Origin: Oscillospiraceae bacterium
Lineage (GTDB): Bacteria > Bacillota > Clostridia > Oscillospirales > Acutalibacteraceae
Length of the DNA stretch: 64,000 nt
Direction of reading: 5' to 3'
NCBI GenBank assembly: GCA_015066565.1
Contig: SVOB01000001.1
Coordinates: forward strand, 372,001 to 436,000
Position 1 is the stretch's first letter. Each line of letters starts with the position of its first letter. Below are positions 46,943 through 55,670 of the stretch, piece by piece. Position numbers and translations under genes: made by a program. The notes under the pieces were generated by a model that saw only the letters and a program-made list of their open reading frames with translations, ran no database searches and had not been told where the DNA came from.

Positions 46943-48473
46943 CAGTTTCGCCTCCGTTCGCGTGTCCCTTAGTCATAAGCAGACCGATTTCTTCTTTCTT
47001 AGCCTCTCTTGCGTTGAGAAGGCCCGTAACTCTTCCGCCGCAGATAACGAGGATTTTATCGCATAAATCAATAAGCACGTCAAGGTCCTCGCCGACAAAA
47101 ATTACGGCTACGCCCTTTTCTTTCTGCTCATTGAGAAGATTGTAAATAGTGTATGACGAGTTAATATCAAGTCCTCTTACGGGATAAGCCGCCATAAGAA
47201 CAGTAGGCGAAGACGAAATCTCACGTCCTACAAGAACCTTCTGAACGTTACCGCCAGAAAGACGGCGTACAGGCGTTTTAGCGTCGGGAGTGACAACCTG
47301 TAAATCCTTGATAATTCTGTCGGCGAGCTCTCTTGGCTGTTTTCTCTGAAGAAAAGCTCCCTTACCCTTCCTGTAGGAACGGAGCATCATATTGTCGATA
47401 ATATCCATATTGCCGACAAGTCCCATACCGAGTCTGTCCTCGGGAACGAAAGAAAGCCTTACGCCGAGGTTTCTAATCTGCATAGGAGTTTTATCCTTAA
47501 GACTTTCGGTTTCTTCGGTTTTGGGGTTATTATAGAGAATATCGCCGCCGCTTATTTTCTGAAGTCCGGCAATAGCTTCAAGAAGCTCTCTCTGACCGCT
47601 GCCCGAAATACCCGCTATACCGAGGATTTCGCCTGATTTTGCGGTAAAGGAAATATCCTTAAGAACCTGAACTCCCTCACGGTTATAGTAATCAACGCCC
47701 TTGACGATAAGTCTGTCAACCGAGTTTTTCGGGTCGCTTCTTTCAATATCAAGGCTGACCTTTTCGCCGACCATCATTTCGGTAAGCGTTGCTTCGTCGG
47801 CATCTGCGGTATTGATTGTTCCTATATATTTACCCTTGCGGAGGACTGAAACTCTGTCGGAGATTTCAAGAACCTCGTTAAGCTTATGAGTGATAATAAT
47901 AATCGACTTTCCGTCCTCCTTCATTTTACGAAGGACATTGAAAAGCTTTTTGGTTTCCTGGGGAGTGAGGACTGCCGTAGGCTCGTCAAGAATGAGGATA
48001 TCGGCTCCCCTGTAAAGCACCTTGACGATTTCTACTGTCTGTTTTTCGGAAACCGACATTTCATATATTTTCTTGTCGAGGTCGATTTCAAAGCCGTATT
48101 TTTCACAGGTTTCCTTGATTTTCTTTGCGGAAGCCTTTATATCGTATTTGCCGTCCTCAATACCGAGAACTATGTTTTCGGTTGCGCCGAAGACGTCAAC
48201 AAGCTTGAAATGCTGGTGAATCATACCGATTTTAAGGTCAAGCGCATCCTTAGGCGACGAGATTGAAACCTCTTTGCCGTCAATGAAAATATGACCTTCA
48301 TCGGGATAATAAATGCCCGCAATCATATTCATAAGCGTTGTTTTACCGCTTCCGTTCTCACCGAGAATTGAAAGAATTTCACCGCGGTTAACAACGATAT
48401 CGACATCCTTGTTCGCTATGATATGACCAAAGGTTTTTGTAATTCCCTTTAATTCAATTGCAGGAACACTCAT
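46932..48473 (-). CDS. nupO: Nucleoside ABC transporter ATPase (NupO/YufO type)
   Basis: A double ABC ATPase of 513 residues, as in sugar and nucleoside importers. The first domain has Walker A LGENGSGKTTLMNM (near 36-49), signature MSVSEKQ (an altered LSGGQ) and Walker B ILDEPTA. The second has GISGSGQREL as a changed Walker A and RRLSGGNVQKV as its signature. One domain is degenerate, as usual in this family. It is separated from bmpA by a terminator-like hairpin. Confidence 0.93.
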   Translation of the reverse strand: MSVPAIELKGITKTFGHIIANKDVDIVVNRGEILSILGENGSGKTTLMNMIAGIYYPDEGHIFIDGKEVSISSPKDALDLKIGMIHQHFKLVDVFGATENIVLGIEDGKYDIKASAKKIKETCEKYGFEIDLDKKIYEMSVSEKQTVEIVKVLYRGADILILDEPTAVLTPQETKKLFNVLRKMKEDGKSIIIITHKLNEVLEISDRVSVLRKGKYIGTINTADADEATLTEMMVGEKVSLDIERSDPKNSVDRLIVKGVDYYNREGVQVLKDISFTAKSGEILGIAGISGSGQRELLEAIAGLQKISGGDILYNNPKTEETESLKDKTPMQIRNLGVRLSFVPEDRLGMGLVGNMDIIDNMMLRSYRKGKGAFLQRKQPRELADRIIKDLQVVTPDAKTPVRRLSGGNVQKVLVGREISSSPTVLMAAYPVRGLDINSSYTIYNLLNEQKEKGVAVIFVGEDLDVLIDLCDKILVICGGRVTGLLNAREAKKEEIGLLMTKGHANGGETDEK

Positions 48474-48558
48474 TTCAATACCTCCCCTTTCTTAAAGTTC
48501 ATAAACGCGTTTTTAAAGGAAAAACACATTTATCAGCCTTAAGACTTAAAAAAGACAA

Positions 48559-48582
48559 GCGGGGCAAACTGGGTTGCCCCGC
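48559..48582 (-). terminator. Attenuating hairpin between bmpA and nupO
   Basis: A 9-bp GC-rich stem (GCGGGGCAA at 48559-48567, TTGCCCCGC at 48574-48582) with a 6-nt loop. On the minus strand it is followed by TTGTCTTTTTT. It probably lets only part of the bmpA transcripts continue into the transporter genes. Confidence 0.85.
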
Positions 48583-48609
48583 CGTATTCACTTTAATTTA
48601 ATTTCGGAA

Positions 48610-49848
48610 TCAGTATTTCTCGTTGAGAAGCTTAATGCCGTCAATTCTCAAATCAAAGTAAGGAGCCGAACGGAAGTTGGACTCAAGGAAAGCGCCGTCC
48701 TTAATAACTTCTGTGTCGCCTTCGTATGCTTCATCAGTATCAACGTCAGCCTGGTAGCTTTCAACTGCCTTGCCGTCAACTGTGAATGTTGAAGTGTCAA
48801 ACACTTTAACTGTGCCTGCTTCGATAGCAGCCTTAACTTCGTCAATCTTAGCCTGTGTGCCTTCAGCAGCAGCCTTTTCGTTGACCTCTGTAAGAACTAC
48901 CGAACCTGTAGCGATAGTGCCTGTCCAGTCAGTGTCAATAGCTTTGCCGTCAGCAACGCAGCCGATGATGTATTCGAAATAGGGTTCCCAGTTAATTCTT
49001 GAGGAAACGATGAAGGTGTTCGGGCACTGCTCTGCTGTGCTTCCGTTGTAGGAAACGTCGGGAACGCCTGCTGTTTCACAAGCTGTGGGAGCGCCCATTG
49101 AGTCAGCGTGCTGGCTGATGAGGTTACAGCCGTTGTTGATAAGAAGAGTAGCAGCCTCTTTTTCAGCTGTCTCGTCATACCAAGAACCTGTGAACTGAAC
49201 TTCCATTGTAACTGTCGGGCAAACTGAACGTGCGCCGAGGAAGAAGGAAGTATAACCTGAAATAACTTCTGCATAGGTGAAAGCGCCTACATAACCGATT
49301 TTGGCGTTATCAGCAGTAACCTTTGTACCGTTGATTTCAGTGCCCTTTTCGATCATTTCGTTGAGCTTCATACCTGCAGCAACGCCTGCAAGATATCTGC
49401 CTTCATAGATTGAAGCGAAAGCGTTGTGATAGTTGTCAAGACCTTCTGTGTGAGCCTTTGTACCTGTAGCGTGGCAGAACTGAACATCCTTGTACTCCTT
49501 AGCAGCCTGGATGAGGAAATCCTCATGGCCGAAAGAGTCAGCGAAAACGATGTTACAACCCTGGTCAGCAAGGTCAGCAGCTGCTTCGTAGCAGTCGTTG
49601 CTCTCGTCGATGTTTGTCTTAAGAACATACTCTACGCCGAGCTTTTCACAAGCTGCCTTTGCGCCGTTAAGGAAGTTAAGGTCATAAGTCGAGTTCTCGT
49701 CGTGAAGGAAGATGAAGCCAACCTTTACCTTAGCCTTTTCGGGCTCGTTGTTGTTGTTAGTGGGCTCTTTCTTAGCGCAAGCAGCGAAAACGCCGATTGC
49801 AAGAGCGAGTACAAGAACAACAGCAAGGATTTTTGTTACCTTTTTCAT
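48610..49848 (-). CDS. bmpA: BMP-family nucleoside-binding lipoprotein
   Basis: The extracellular substrate-binding part of the importer, 412 residues. The N-terminal signal has a lipobox ending VFAAC (Cys about 25), then a Asn/Glu-rich linker. The PBP fold starts KVGFIFLHDENSTYDLNFLNGAKAA; GCNIVFADSFGHEDF and KIGYVGAFTYAEVISGYTSFFLGA are BMP/Med family segments. It belongs with the nupOPQ genes and xpt, so guanosine or another purine nucleoside is likely. GGAGGT precedes the ATG. The gene uses a narrower set of favoured codons than its neighbours, typical of high expression. Confidence 0.93.
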   Translation of the reverse strand: MKKVTKILAVVLVLALAIGVFAACAKKEPTNNNNEPEKAKVKVGFIFLHDENSTYDLNFLNGAKAACEKLGVEYVLKTNIDESNDCYEAAADLADQGCNIVFADSFGHEDFLIQAAKEYKDVQFCHATGTKAHTEGLDNYHNAFASIYEGRYLAGVAAGMKLNEMIEKGTEINGTKVTADNAKIGYVGAFTYAEVISGYTSFFLGARSVCPTVTMEVQFTGSWYDETAEKEAATLLINNGCNLISQHADSMGAPTACETAGVPDVSYNGSTAEQCPNTFIVSSRINWEPYFEYIIGCVADGKAIDTDWTGTIATGSVVLTEVNEKAAAEGTQAKIDEVKAAIEAGTVKVFDTSTFTVDGKAVESYQADVDTDEAYEGDTEVIKDGAFLESNFRSAPYFDLRIDGIKLLNEKY

Positions 49849-49909
49849 TGTGTTTGACCTCCAACAAAAATATTTTTGTTATTTTTACGGGTAAACCCCG
49901 TTTTTAACC

Positions 49910-50485
49910 TTAGTCTTTAAAAGTGAGCGAGGAGTCGGTCATTGAATCGATTATTGCGAGGGATTCAACCCTGACGCCCTTGCCTCTGATTAAATCGCCG
50001 CCCGGCTGAAAGCCCTTTTCGATAACGATACCCGCGCCGATAAGAGTTGCGCCCGAATCCTCAACAAGCCTTATAAGCCCCTCGAGAGCGCTTCCGTTAG
50101 CGAGAAAGTCGTCGATAATAAGAACTCTGTCCTCGGGTTTGAGGTAATCCTTGGAAACGATTATGTCATATTCCCTGCCGTGAGTGAAGGAAACGACCTT
50201 GCTCGTATAAACGTCGCCTGCGATATTTTTCGTCTTGTTCTTTTTGGCGAAAACTACGGGAATATTATTAAAAGACTGCGCCGTTACACAAGCAATCCCT
50301 ATTCCGGACGCTTCGATAGTGAGTATCTTCGTAACATTACAGTCTTTAAAACGATTATAAAATTCTTTACCTATTTCAGAGAAAAGGGCAACATCCATCT
50401 GGTGATTAAGGAAGCTGTCAACCTTTAAGACATTTCCTGCCTTCACCACACCGTCTTTTAAAATTCTCTGTTTTAACAATTCCAT
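49910..50485 (-). CDS. xpt: Xanthine phosphoribosyltransferase
   Basis: Salvages xanthine to XMP with PRPP. It has 191 residues from the ATG at 50485 (B. subtilis Xpt has 194, with the same N-terminal pattern). Core segments are KVDSFLNHQMDVALF (about 20-34), ILTIEASGIGIAC and the PRPP-binding VLIIDDFLANGSALEGL (about 121-137). A longer frame from a TTG at 50500 is rejected. It lies 61 bp before bmpA with no clear promoter in between, so xpt and the importer are likely one operon. Confidence 0.95.
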   Translation of the reverse strand: MELLKQRILKDGVVKAGNVLKVDSFLNHQMDVALFSEIGKEFYNRFKDCNVTKILTIEASGIGIACVTAQSFNNIPVVFAKKNKTKNIAGDVYTSKVVSFTHGREYDIIVSKDYLKPEDRVLIIDDFLANGSALEGLIRLVEDSGATLIGAGIVIEKGFQPGGDLIRGKGVRVESLAIIDSMTDSSLTFKD

Positions 50486-50536
50486 GTTAATGCGCCCCAA
50501 ACAAAAGTATTACTAAAAACGACAAATTTATATTAC

Positions 50537-50565
50537 TATATTATCGTCATTTTTTCAATTGTCAA
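50537..50565 (-). promoter_or_regulatory. xpt-bmpA promoter
   Basis: Minus strand -35 TTGACA (50560-50565) and a -10 region TAATAT or AATATA at about 50537-50543 (16-17 bp spacer). The predicted leader is only about 45 nt, too short for a purine riboswitch, which often controls xpt in Bacillota; no such aptamer was found. A PurR-type site could not be recognised. Confidence 0.68.
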
Positions 50566-50629
50566 AACTACTAACAAAAAGTATTTTGTAATTGAAAAAA
50601 ATAGCAATTTGACAAATTTCAACAAAAAC

Positions 50630-50683
50630 TCCCCACCATATAGATGTGTAAGCAGAAGTTTCCACAACTTATTGTGGCGGGGA
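50630..50683. terminator. Structured hairpin after the alpha-mannosidase gene
   Basis: TCCCCACCA (50630-50638) pairs with TGGCGGGGA (50675-50683; 9 bp, one G-U) around a 36-nt loop. On the minus strand it is followed by GTTTTTG, on the plus strand by TTTTTT. A second hairpin, CCACAA-CTTA-TTGTGG (50662-50677), uses part of the same right arm, so the two are mutually exclusive. Confidence 0.65.
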
Positions 50684-50690
50684 TTTTTTA

Positions 50691-53615
50691 TTATAATCCG
50701 ATTGTAACAATTTCAAAAGGCTTATATTCAATTACATTTGTTTCTCCGATTTCATCCTCGAGAAGATTAAGAATTTTAACGGGTTTCGGGAGGGTCAGTT
50801 TGCCGTGTTTTCCGTCCTGTTCAACAAGGCGGATAACCACTCTCTTGCCGTCCTCGGAAAGCTTCATTGACTGCAAGAACAGTTCGCCGAAATCGTTAGC
50901 CATATTCAAGTCTGCCTTTGAAAGCGGAATATTGAATTCAAACGCGGTTTTGTTTATACCCGCTTCAACGGGCGAGCCGGAGTGAGGCATAATGAGATAG
51001 CAGAAATCGTGCGTTCCCATATCGCTTTCAATATCGGGACGGATAGTTGAACGAAGCAGGCTTAATGACATTTTGTTTTCGTCAAAGCCGACGCCGTATT
51101 TATTTTCGTTAATCAGGGCTACTCCCCCGTCGGCGCCCGACAAATCGCACCATTTATGGTGACAGACCTCAAAGCGAGCCTGCTGCCACGAGGTATTTTT
51201 GACCGTATCTCTGACAATATAGCCTGCGCCGATATCGCAGGTTGCGTGGCGGGTTGTTACGTTACAGTCGAACTGAGCCTTCGCCAGAACGTGCTTTTCG
51301 TGCCAGTCAACCTGATTTTCGACCTCAATGCCCTTTGAGCGACGGAAAAGACGGATATATCTTACCCACTCGCTCTTTTCGCTTTTGAGAATAACCTTGA
51401 AGGTGACCGCTTCGCTTGTCTTTTCACAGACCTTAAAAGGCGCGGCAACCTTAAACGGAACCTCAATATCCTTGTAATTCGGCAGAATATCCCACGCGTC
51501 ATAAACGCCGGGCTTATCAACATAGAATTTCATTTTATTGAATTCGCCGTCGACCCATTCCCTGTCAAGCTCCTTGTCGTAAAGGGACGAGAAGCTTCCG
51601 TCGTCATTATACTTTATTCTGTAAAACGGGGTTTCGATTTTATTCGGGAAAATATAACACCACTCGCCGAAAAATTCTTCTCTTTCAATGTCTCCGCTTG
51701 AGAGCGCGGGAAGATTGGGAACAGCCCAGTAGCCGTGCTCCCCCTTCCTTGTAGCAGAGCCGGTTTTACTCGGTATAAAGGTGACGTTTTTTCTGTCGAA
51801 ATTAAGCGAATTGAAGAAATGCTTTCCGCTTCCGATAATTTCGTCAAGCTCCTTTTCCGCCTCGGCGTAGTCAGCCAAAGCGTCGTGATAAACGGGATTG
51901 ATATGACTTCCCGGAAGAATATCGTGGAACTGGTTGAGAAGAACCTTTTTATAGCAGTTGCGTATTTTTTCGGCGGGATATTCCTCCCCCTTGAAGAAAC
52001 GGAGAAGAGAGATGATTTCGGCTTCTCTCAGCTTCCATTCAAGGCGGCGGTTAAGCATTTTGAGGTTGGATTTCGTTGTAAACGTTCCCCTGTGCATTTC
52101 AAGGTAGAGCTCCCCGTCCCAGACGGCAAGGTTTTTATTGCCTTTGAGATTCTTTTCAAGGAACTCGCTTCCGCCGACGTGCTCGGTTTTGGGCATAACG
52201 GAAATCTTATCGAAACGCTTCATCATTTCAAGCATTTCTTCAGTAACTCCGCTTCCGCCGTCGCCGTAGCCGAACATCTGCATTGTTTTTCCGCCGGTAA
52301 TCTTATCCTGATATGCTTCCCAGTTTTCCTGAATCTGACTTGGCATATTCCAGGTTATAAAATGCGTAGGCGGAACGCAGGCATAGACGTCGGTGCCGTC
52401 GATGCCTCGCCATATAAAATTGTTATGCGGAAAACGGTTCGTATCGTTCCAGGTTGACATTTTATTGGAAACGAAATAGTCAATTCCGCTTTTCTTTAAA
52501 ATCTGAGGTAAAATCCAGCTGTTGCCGAAAACATCGGGAAGCCAGCAATTATTAACTGTTTTGCCGAATTTCTCACGGAAATAGGACTGGCCGTAAAGGC
52601 ACTGTCTTATAAGGCTTTCGCAGGACGGAATATTGCAGTCAGGCTCGACATACATTCCGCCTACAGGCTCAAACTGACCGTTTTCAACCTTTTCCTTAAG
52701 CTCCTCAAAAACCTCGGGATAGTATTTTTCAAGCGTTTCGTAGGTATAGCTCTGGGTATGGGTATATTTGAATTCGGGATACCTGTCCATTAGTCGAAGC
52801 TGAATAAGAACTGTTCTCAGATTCTTCTGAACAGTGTGAATTCTTCGCCAGTAATAAGCTAAATCGAGGTGGGAATGAGCGATAAGGCTGACCTCGCCGC
52901 TGCCCCCGAAAACCTTATTGGAATATATTGTTTTTTCAATATATTCGCTCGCTTTTTCTATTCCGTCAAAGGTATCGTAATCAATTAAATTAAGAGCATT
53001 ATTCAGTTCACGGTAAACAAACGACCTGTAATCCTCGTTAAACAGTTCGCTGTCGGCTATGTCAAGAAGCACCTCAAGGTCATAGACAAGGTCAAGAACA
53101 CCGTGGTCGACAACCGAGAGATAAGCGCCCTCAAAAATCTGACGGCATCCCCTTACGGAAAGGCTTTCGGGATTTCTTTCATCATCGGGCTTTGAACGGT
53201 TATAGCCCTGCATTTCAAATTTAAGAACATTTGAATTAATATAGGGCGAAAGCAGAATTCTTTCACGGTTCGGGTCAACTCCGCCGACCCAGACGCTGTT
53301 CACCTTAACTATAATTTCAGCCGCCGTTTTAAGCGTCAGCCAAAGCTCTTTACCCCTCATTTTTTCGGGCACGACGACCTCGCCCCTGATAAACGCAGTT
53401 CCGTCGGGAGTAAAATACATATCGCCCTTTTTAAGCGGACGGTAAGACTCCGAATAAAACTCGTATTCGTTCTCACCCGTCTGCCTTGCGTCACGGATTT
53501 CAAGGGAGTCTATTTCATATTTTTCGCTGTATATTCTCTGCTTTAACCAACCGTAGCGGAGTTTAACGTACTCCTCGGGTCGCATACTTCTTCTGACAAC
53601 CTTTATATGAGCCAT
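50691..53615 (-). CDS. Alpha-mannosidase, GH38 family
   Basis: Removes alpha-mannose from glycans; 974 residues, a usual length for bacterial GH38. The catalytic domain starts with the zinc site HSHLDLAYYWR (H247, H249, D251). The nucleophile is D361 in WLPDVFGNSW. The later GYGDGGSG and FHDILPGSHINPVYHDA segments carry further active-site and zinc residues. No signal peptide is seen, so it acts in the cytoplasm on imported oligosaccharides. It lies 12 bp after the Nfu-like gene and is co-transcribed with the phosphohexomutase gene. Confidence 0.94.
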   Translation of the reverse strand: MAHIKVVRRSMRPEEYVKLRYGWLKQRIYSEKYEIDSLEIRDARQTGENEYEFYSESYRPLKKGDMYFTPDGTAFIRGEVVVPEKMRGKELWLTLKTAAEIIVKVNSVWVGGVDPNRERILLSPYINSNVLKFEMQGYNRSKPDDERNPESLSVRGCRQIFEGAYLSVVDHGVLDLVYDLEVLLDIADSELFNEDYRSFVYRELNNALNLIDYDTFDGIEKASEYIEKTIYSNKVFGGSGEVSLIAHSHLDLAYYWRRIHTVQKNLRTVLIQLRLMDRYPEFKYTHTQSYTYETLEKYYPEVFEELKEKVENGQFEPVGGMYVEPDCNIPSCESLIRQCLYGQSYFREKFGKTVNNCWLPDVFGNSWILPQILKKSGIDYFVSNKMSTWNDTNRFPHNNFIWRGIDGTDVYACVPPTHFITWNMPSQIQENWEAYQDKITGGKTMQMFGYGDGGSGVTEEMLEMMKRFDKISVMPKTEHVGGSEFLEKNLKGNKNLAVWDGELYLEMHRGTFTTKSNLKMLNRRLEWKLREAEIISLLRFFKGEEYPAEKIRNCYKKVLLNQFHDILPGSHINPVYHDALADYAEAEKELDEIIGSGKHFFNSLNFDRKNVTFIPSKTGSATRKGEHGYWAVPNLPALSSGDIEREEFFGEWCYIFPNKIETPFYRIKYNDDGSFSSLYDKELDREWVDGEFNKMKFYVDKPGVYDAWDILPNYKDIEVPFKVAAPFKVCEKTSEAVTFKVILKSEKSEWVRYIRLFRRSKGIEVENQVDWHEKHVLAKAQFDCNVTTRHATCDIGAGYIVRDTVKNTSWQQARFEVCHHKWCDLSGADGGVALINENKYGVGFDENKMSLSLLRSTIRPDIESDMGTHDFCYLIMPHSGSPVEAGINKTAFEFNIPLSKADLNMANDFGELFLQSMKLSEDGKRVVIRLVEQDGKHGKLTLPKPVKILNLLEDEIGETNVIEYKPFEIVTIGL

Positions 53616-53627
53616 CGGTTACCCTCC

Positions 53628-53861
53628 CTACACGTTCCAGAAAAACGGACGTTTTCTTTCGTATTCGATTTTCACCTTTTCGCCCAAATCCTTCTCGACC
53701 TGCTCTTTAATCCAGTCAACGCAACGCTCAAGGATAAGGCATTTTGAACATTCGCCCCGAAAAACGACTCTGAGGACCCCGTTTTCAAAAGAAACGAAGT
53801 CAATCCATCCGCCGTCGCCCTGTAATTTTGGCTTTATAATCTTTTCGATATAATCCTGCAT
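53628..53861 (-). CDS. Small Nfu/NifU C-terminal-domain-like protein
   Basis: A 77-residue protein with the NifU C-terminal domain pattern: IIKPKLQGDGGWIDFV (8-23, the DGG motif) followed by RGECSKC with C38 and C41 in CxxC form, and a third cysteine C47. Nfu domains carry and deliver iron-sulfur clusters. The usual CPxS after the CxxC start is altered (CSKCLILERC). It lies between a phosphohexomutase and an alpha-mannosidase, which are not Fe-S enzymes, so the context does not explain it. Confidence 0.75.
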   Translation of the reverse strand: MQDYIEKIIKPKLQGDGGWIDFVSFENGVLRVVFRGECSKCLILERCVDWIKEQVEKDLGEKVKIEYERKRPFFWNV

Positions 53862-53865
53862 AGTT

Positions 53866-55515
53866 TTACCCGTTAATTATGTTATCAAATACTTTTCTTA
53901 TTTCTTCAAGTCTTTCAGCCGCTTTCTGTCTGTCATTAGACCTGATTGAATAATAAACCTTCAGCTTAGGCTCCGTACCTGACGGACGGACTGCGGCGAA
54001 GCTCTTATCCTTAAAATAGAACTTCAGTACGTTTTCTTTCGGCAGACCCCTGAAGCCATCCGAATAATCCTCAATATAGTCTATATCGCTGAAAAGCTTT
54101 TCGCTGTTATTTCGGAACCCCGTCATAAGCCGCTGAATTTTTTCAGCCCCGTCCTTGCCCTTTAATACGAATGGCTCGAGCGCGTCAAGATAGTAGCCGA
54201 ATTTTGAATAGATTTCGTCAAGCGCGTCAACAAGGGTCATTCCCCTGTCTTTATAGTAAGCGGTCATCTCGGCGACAAGCATACTCGAAACAACGGCGTC
54301 CTTATCTCTTGCGTGAGAGCCGACAAGGTAGCCGTAGCTTTCCTCATAACCCATTACAAATTCATTTTCGCCCGTCTTTTCGTAATCTTCAATTCTTCCG
54401 CAGATATTTTTGAAGCCGGTCAGAACAAACTCGGTTTTAAGTCCATAGCTTTTTGCAATTTCAGCGCCGAGCGGGCTTGTAACTATTGTAGTTACGAGCG
54501 TGCTTTTTTCGTTGAGAAGTCCTCTTTGCTTTTTCTGTGAGAGAACAAATTCGGCAAGAAGCGCGCCGACCTGGTTTCCCGAAATCAGCGGATATTCGCC
54601 GTTATGACGGACTGAAATACCGATTCTGTCACTGTCGGGGTCGGTTCCGATAACAAGGTCTGCGTTTTCTCTTTTAGCCTGTTCGATAGCGAGGGTTAAG
54701 GCGTCCTTTTCCTCGGGATTCGGCGAACGGACCGTCGAAAAGTTGCCGTCGGGCAATTCCTGCTCCTTAACTACGGAAACGTCAAAGTTTTCAAGAATTC
54801 TTCTCACGGGGATATTGCCCGTTCCGTGAAGAGGCGTATAGACAATTTTTATATCGCTTTTTTTGTTATAAAGGCTCTGGGTTTTAACCTCGGAGATAAA
54901 CGCGTCAAGGACATCCTTTCCCATATATTCAAAAAGCCCTTTTTCAATAGCCTCTTCCTTCTCCATATGGGCAATATTTTTAATATCGGTGACGGCGTTC
55001 ACATATTCAATAACCTCGTTAGCCTCATAAACGCTCAACTGACAGCCGAGCCTGTTATAAGCCTTATAGCCGTTGTATTCCTTCGGGTTATGGCTGGCGG
55101 TGAGAACTATACCTGCGTCACAGTTTTTATATTTAACCGCAAATGAAAGAACGGGAGTAGGCATAACGGTATCGAATACATAGGTCTTTATTCCGTTAGC
55201 GTTAAGCACCGAAGCCGCCGTGTGAGCGAAAAATGAAGAGTTGTTTCTCACGTCATAGCCGAGAGCTACGGACACCTGCCTGCCTTTATACTTACTTAAA
55301 AGGCAGTCGGCAAGTCCCTTTGTCGCCTTGCTTACGGTATAGTAATTCATCCGGTTGGCGCCCGCGCCCATAATGCCGCGAAGTCCGCCCGTACCGAAGG
55401 CTAAATCCTTATAGAACCTGTCCTCAATTTCCTTTTCATCGGTTATTCCAAGCAGTTCCCTTTTCGTTTCTTCATCAAAGGAAAGCCACTGCTCATACCT
55501 TTGTCTGTAATCCAT
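53866..55515 (-). CDS. pgcA: Phosphoglucomutase/phosphomannomutase
   Basis: Interconverts hexose 1- and 6-phosphates; 549 residues, alpha-D-phosphohexomutase family. The phosphoserine is S141 in LTASHNPKEYNGYK, the Mg2+ loop is GTDPDSDRIG and the sugar loop is GYEESYGYLVG; the C-terminal phosphate-binding motif is VRPSGTEPKLKVY. The N-terminus DLAFGTGGLRG is typical. The ATG at 55515 has GGAGG upstream; the more upstream start at 55533 is rejected. It leads the operon with the Nfu-like gene and GH38. Confidence 0.93.
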   Translation of the reverse strand: MDYRQRYEQWLSFDEETKRELLGITDEKEIEDRFYKDLAFGTGGLRGIMGAGANRMNYYTVSKATKGLADCLLSKYKGRQVSVALGYDVRNNSSFFAHTAASVLNANGIKTYVFDTVMPTPVLSFAVKYKNCDAGIVLTASHNPKEYNGYKAYNRLGCQLSVYEANEVIEYVNAVTDIKNIAHMEKEEAIEKGLFEYMGKDVLDAFISEVKTQSLYNKKSDIKIVYTPLHGTGNIPVRRILENFDVSVVKEQELPDGNFSTVRSPNPEEKDALTLAIEQAKRENADLVIGTDPDSDRIGISVRHNGEYPLISGNQVGALLAEFVLSQKKQRGLLNEKSTLVTTIVTSPLGAEIAKSYGLKTEFVLTGFKNICGRIEDYEKTGENEFVMGYEESYGYLVGSHARDKDAVVSSMLVAEMTAYYKDRGMTLVDALDEIYSKFGYYLDALEPFVLKGKDGAEKIQRLMTGFRNNSEKLFSDIDYIEDYSDGFRGLPKENVLKFYFKDKSFAAVRPSGTEPKLKVYYSIRSNDRQKAAERLEEIRKVFDNIING

Positions 55516-55550
55516 TCTAAAACCTCCGAGCAAAGATTTTTACAAGAAAA

Positions 55551-55579
55551 ATTTTACCATATTACACAAAGTTAGTCAA
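55551..55579 (-). promoter_or_regulatory. Promoter of the phosphohexomutase-GH38 operon
   Basis: Minus strand -35 TTGACT (55574-55579), a 17-bp spacer and -10 TAAAAT (55551-55556) with a TGG extension. On the plus strand an extended -10 (TGGTATGAT at 55622-55630) serves the divergent GH36 gene, with a poor -35. Confidence 0.75.
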
Positions 55580-55670
55580 CGAAGTTTGGCGGAAAAATGA
55601 ATATCTTTTAACCCTTGTTTATGGTATGATTTATAAGTATTATTTTGCCAGAACCTTAAGGAGGTATTTT

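Noticed and set aside
50486-50690. Purine riboswitch before xpt
   Set aside because: The predicted leader is about 45 nt, and the conserved aptamer core could not be found in the region.
51735-52457. A 240-codon plus-strand frame inside the GH38 gene
   Set aside because: It is antisense to a clear, fully conserved GH38 sequence and has no initiation signals.
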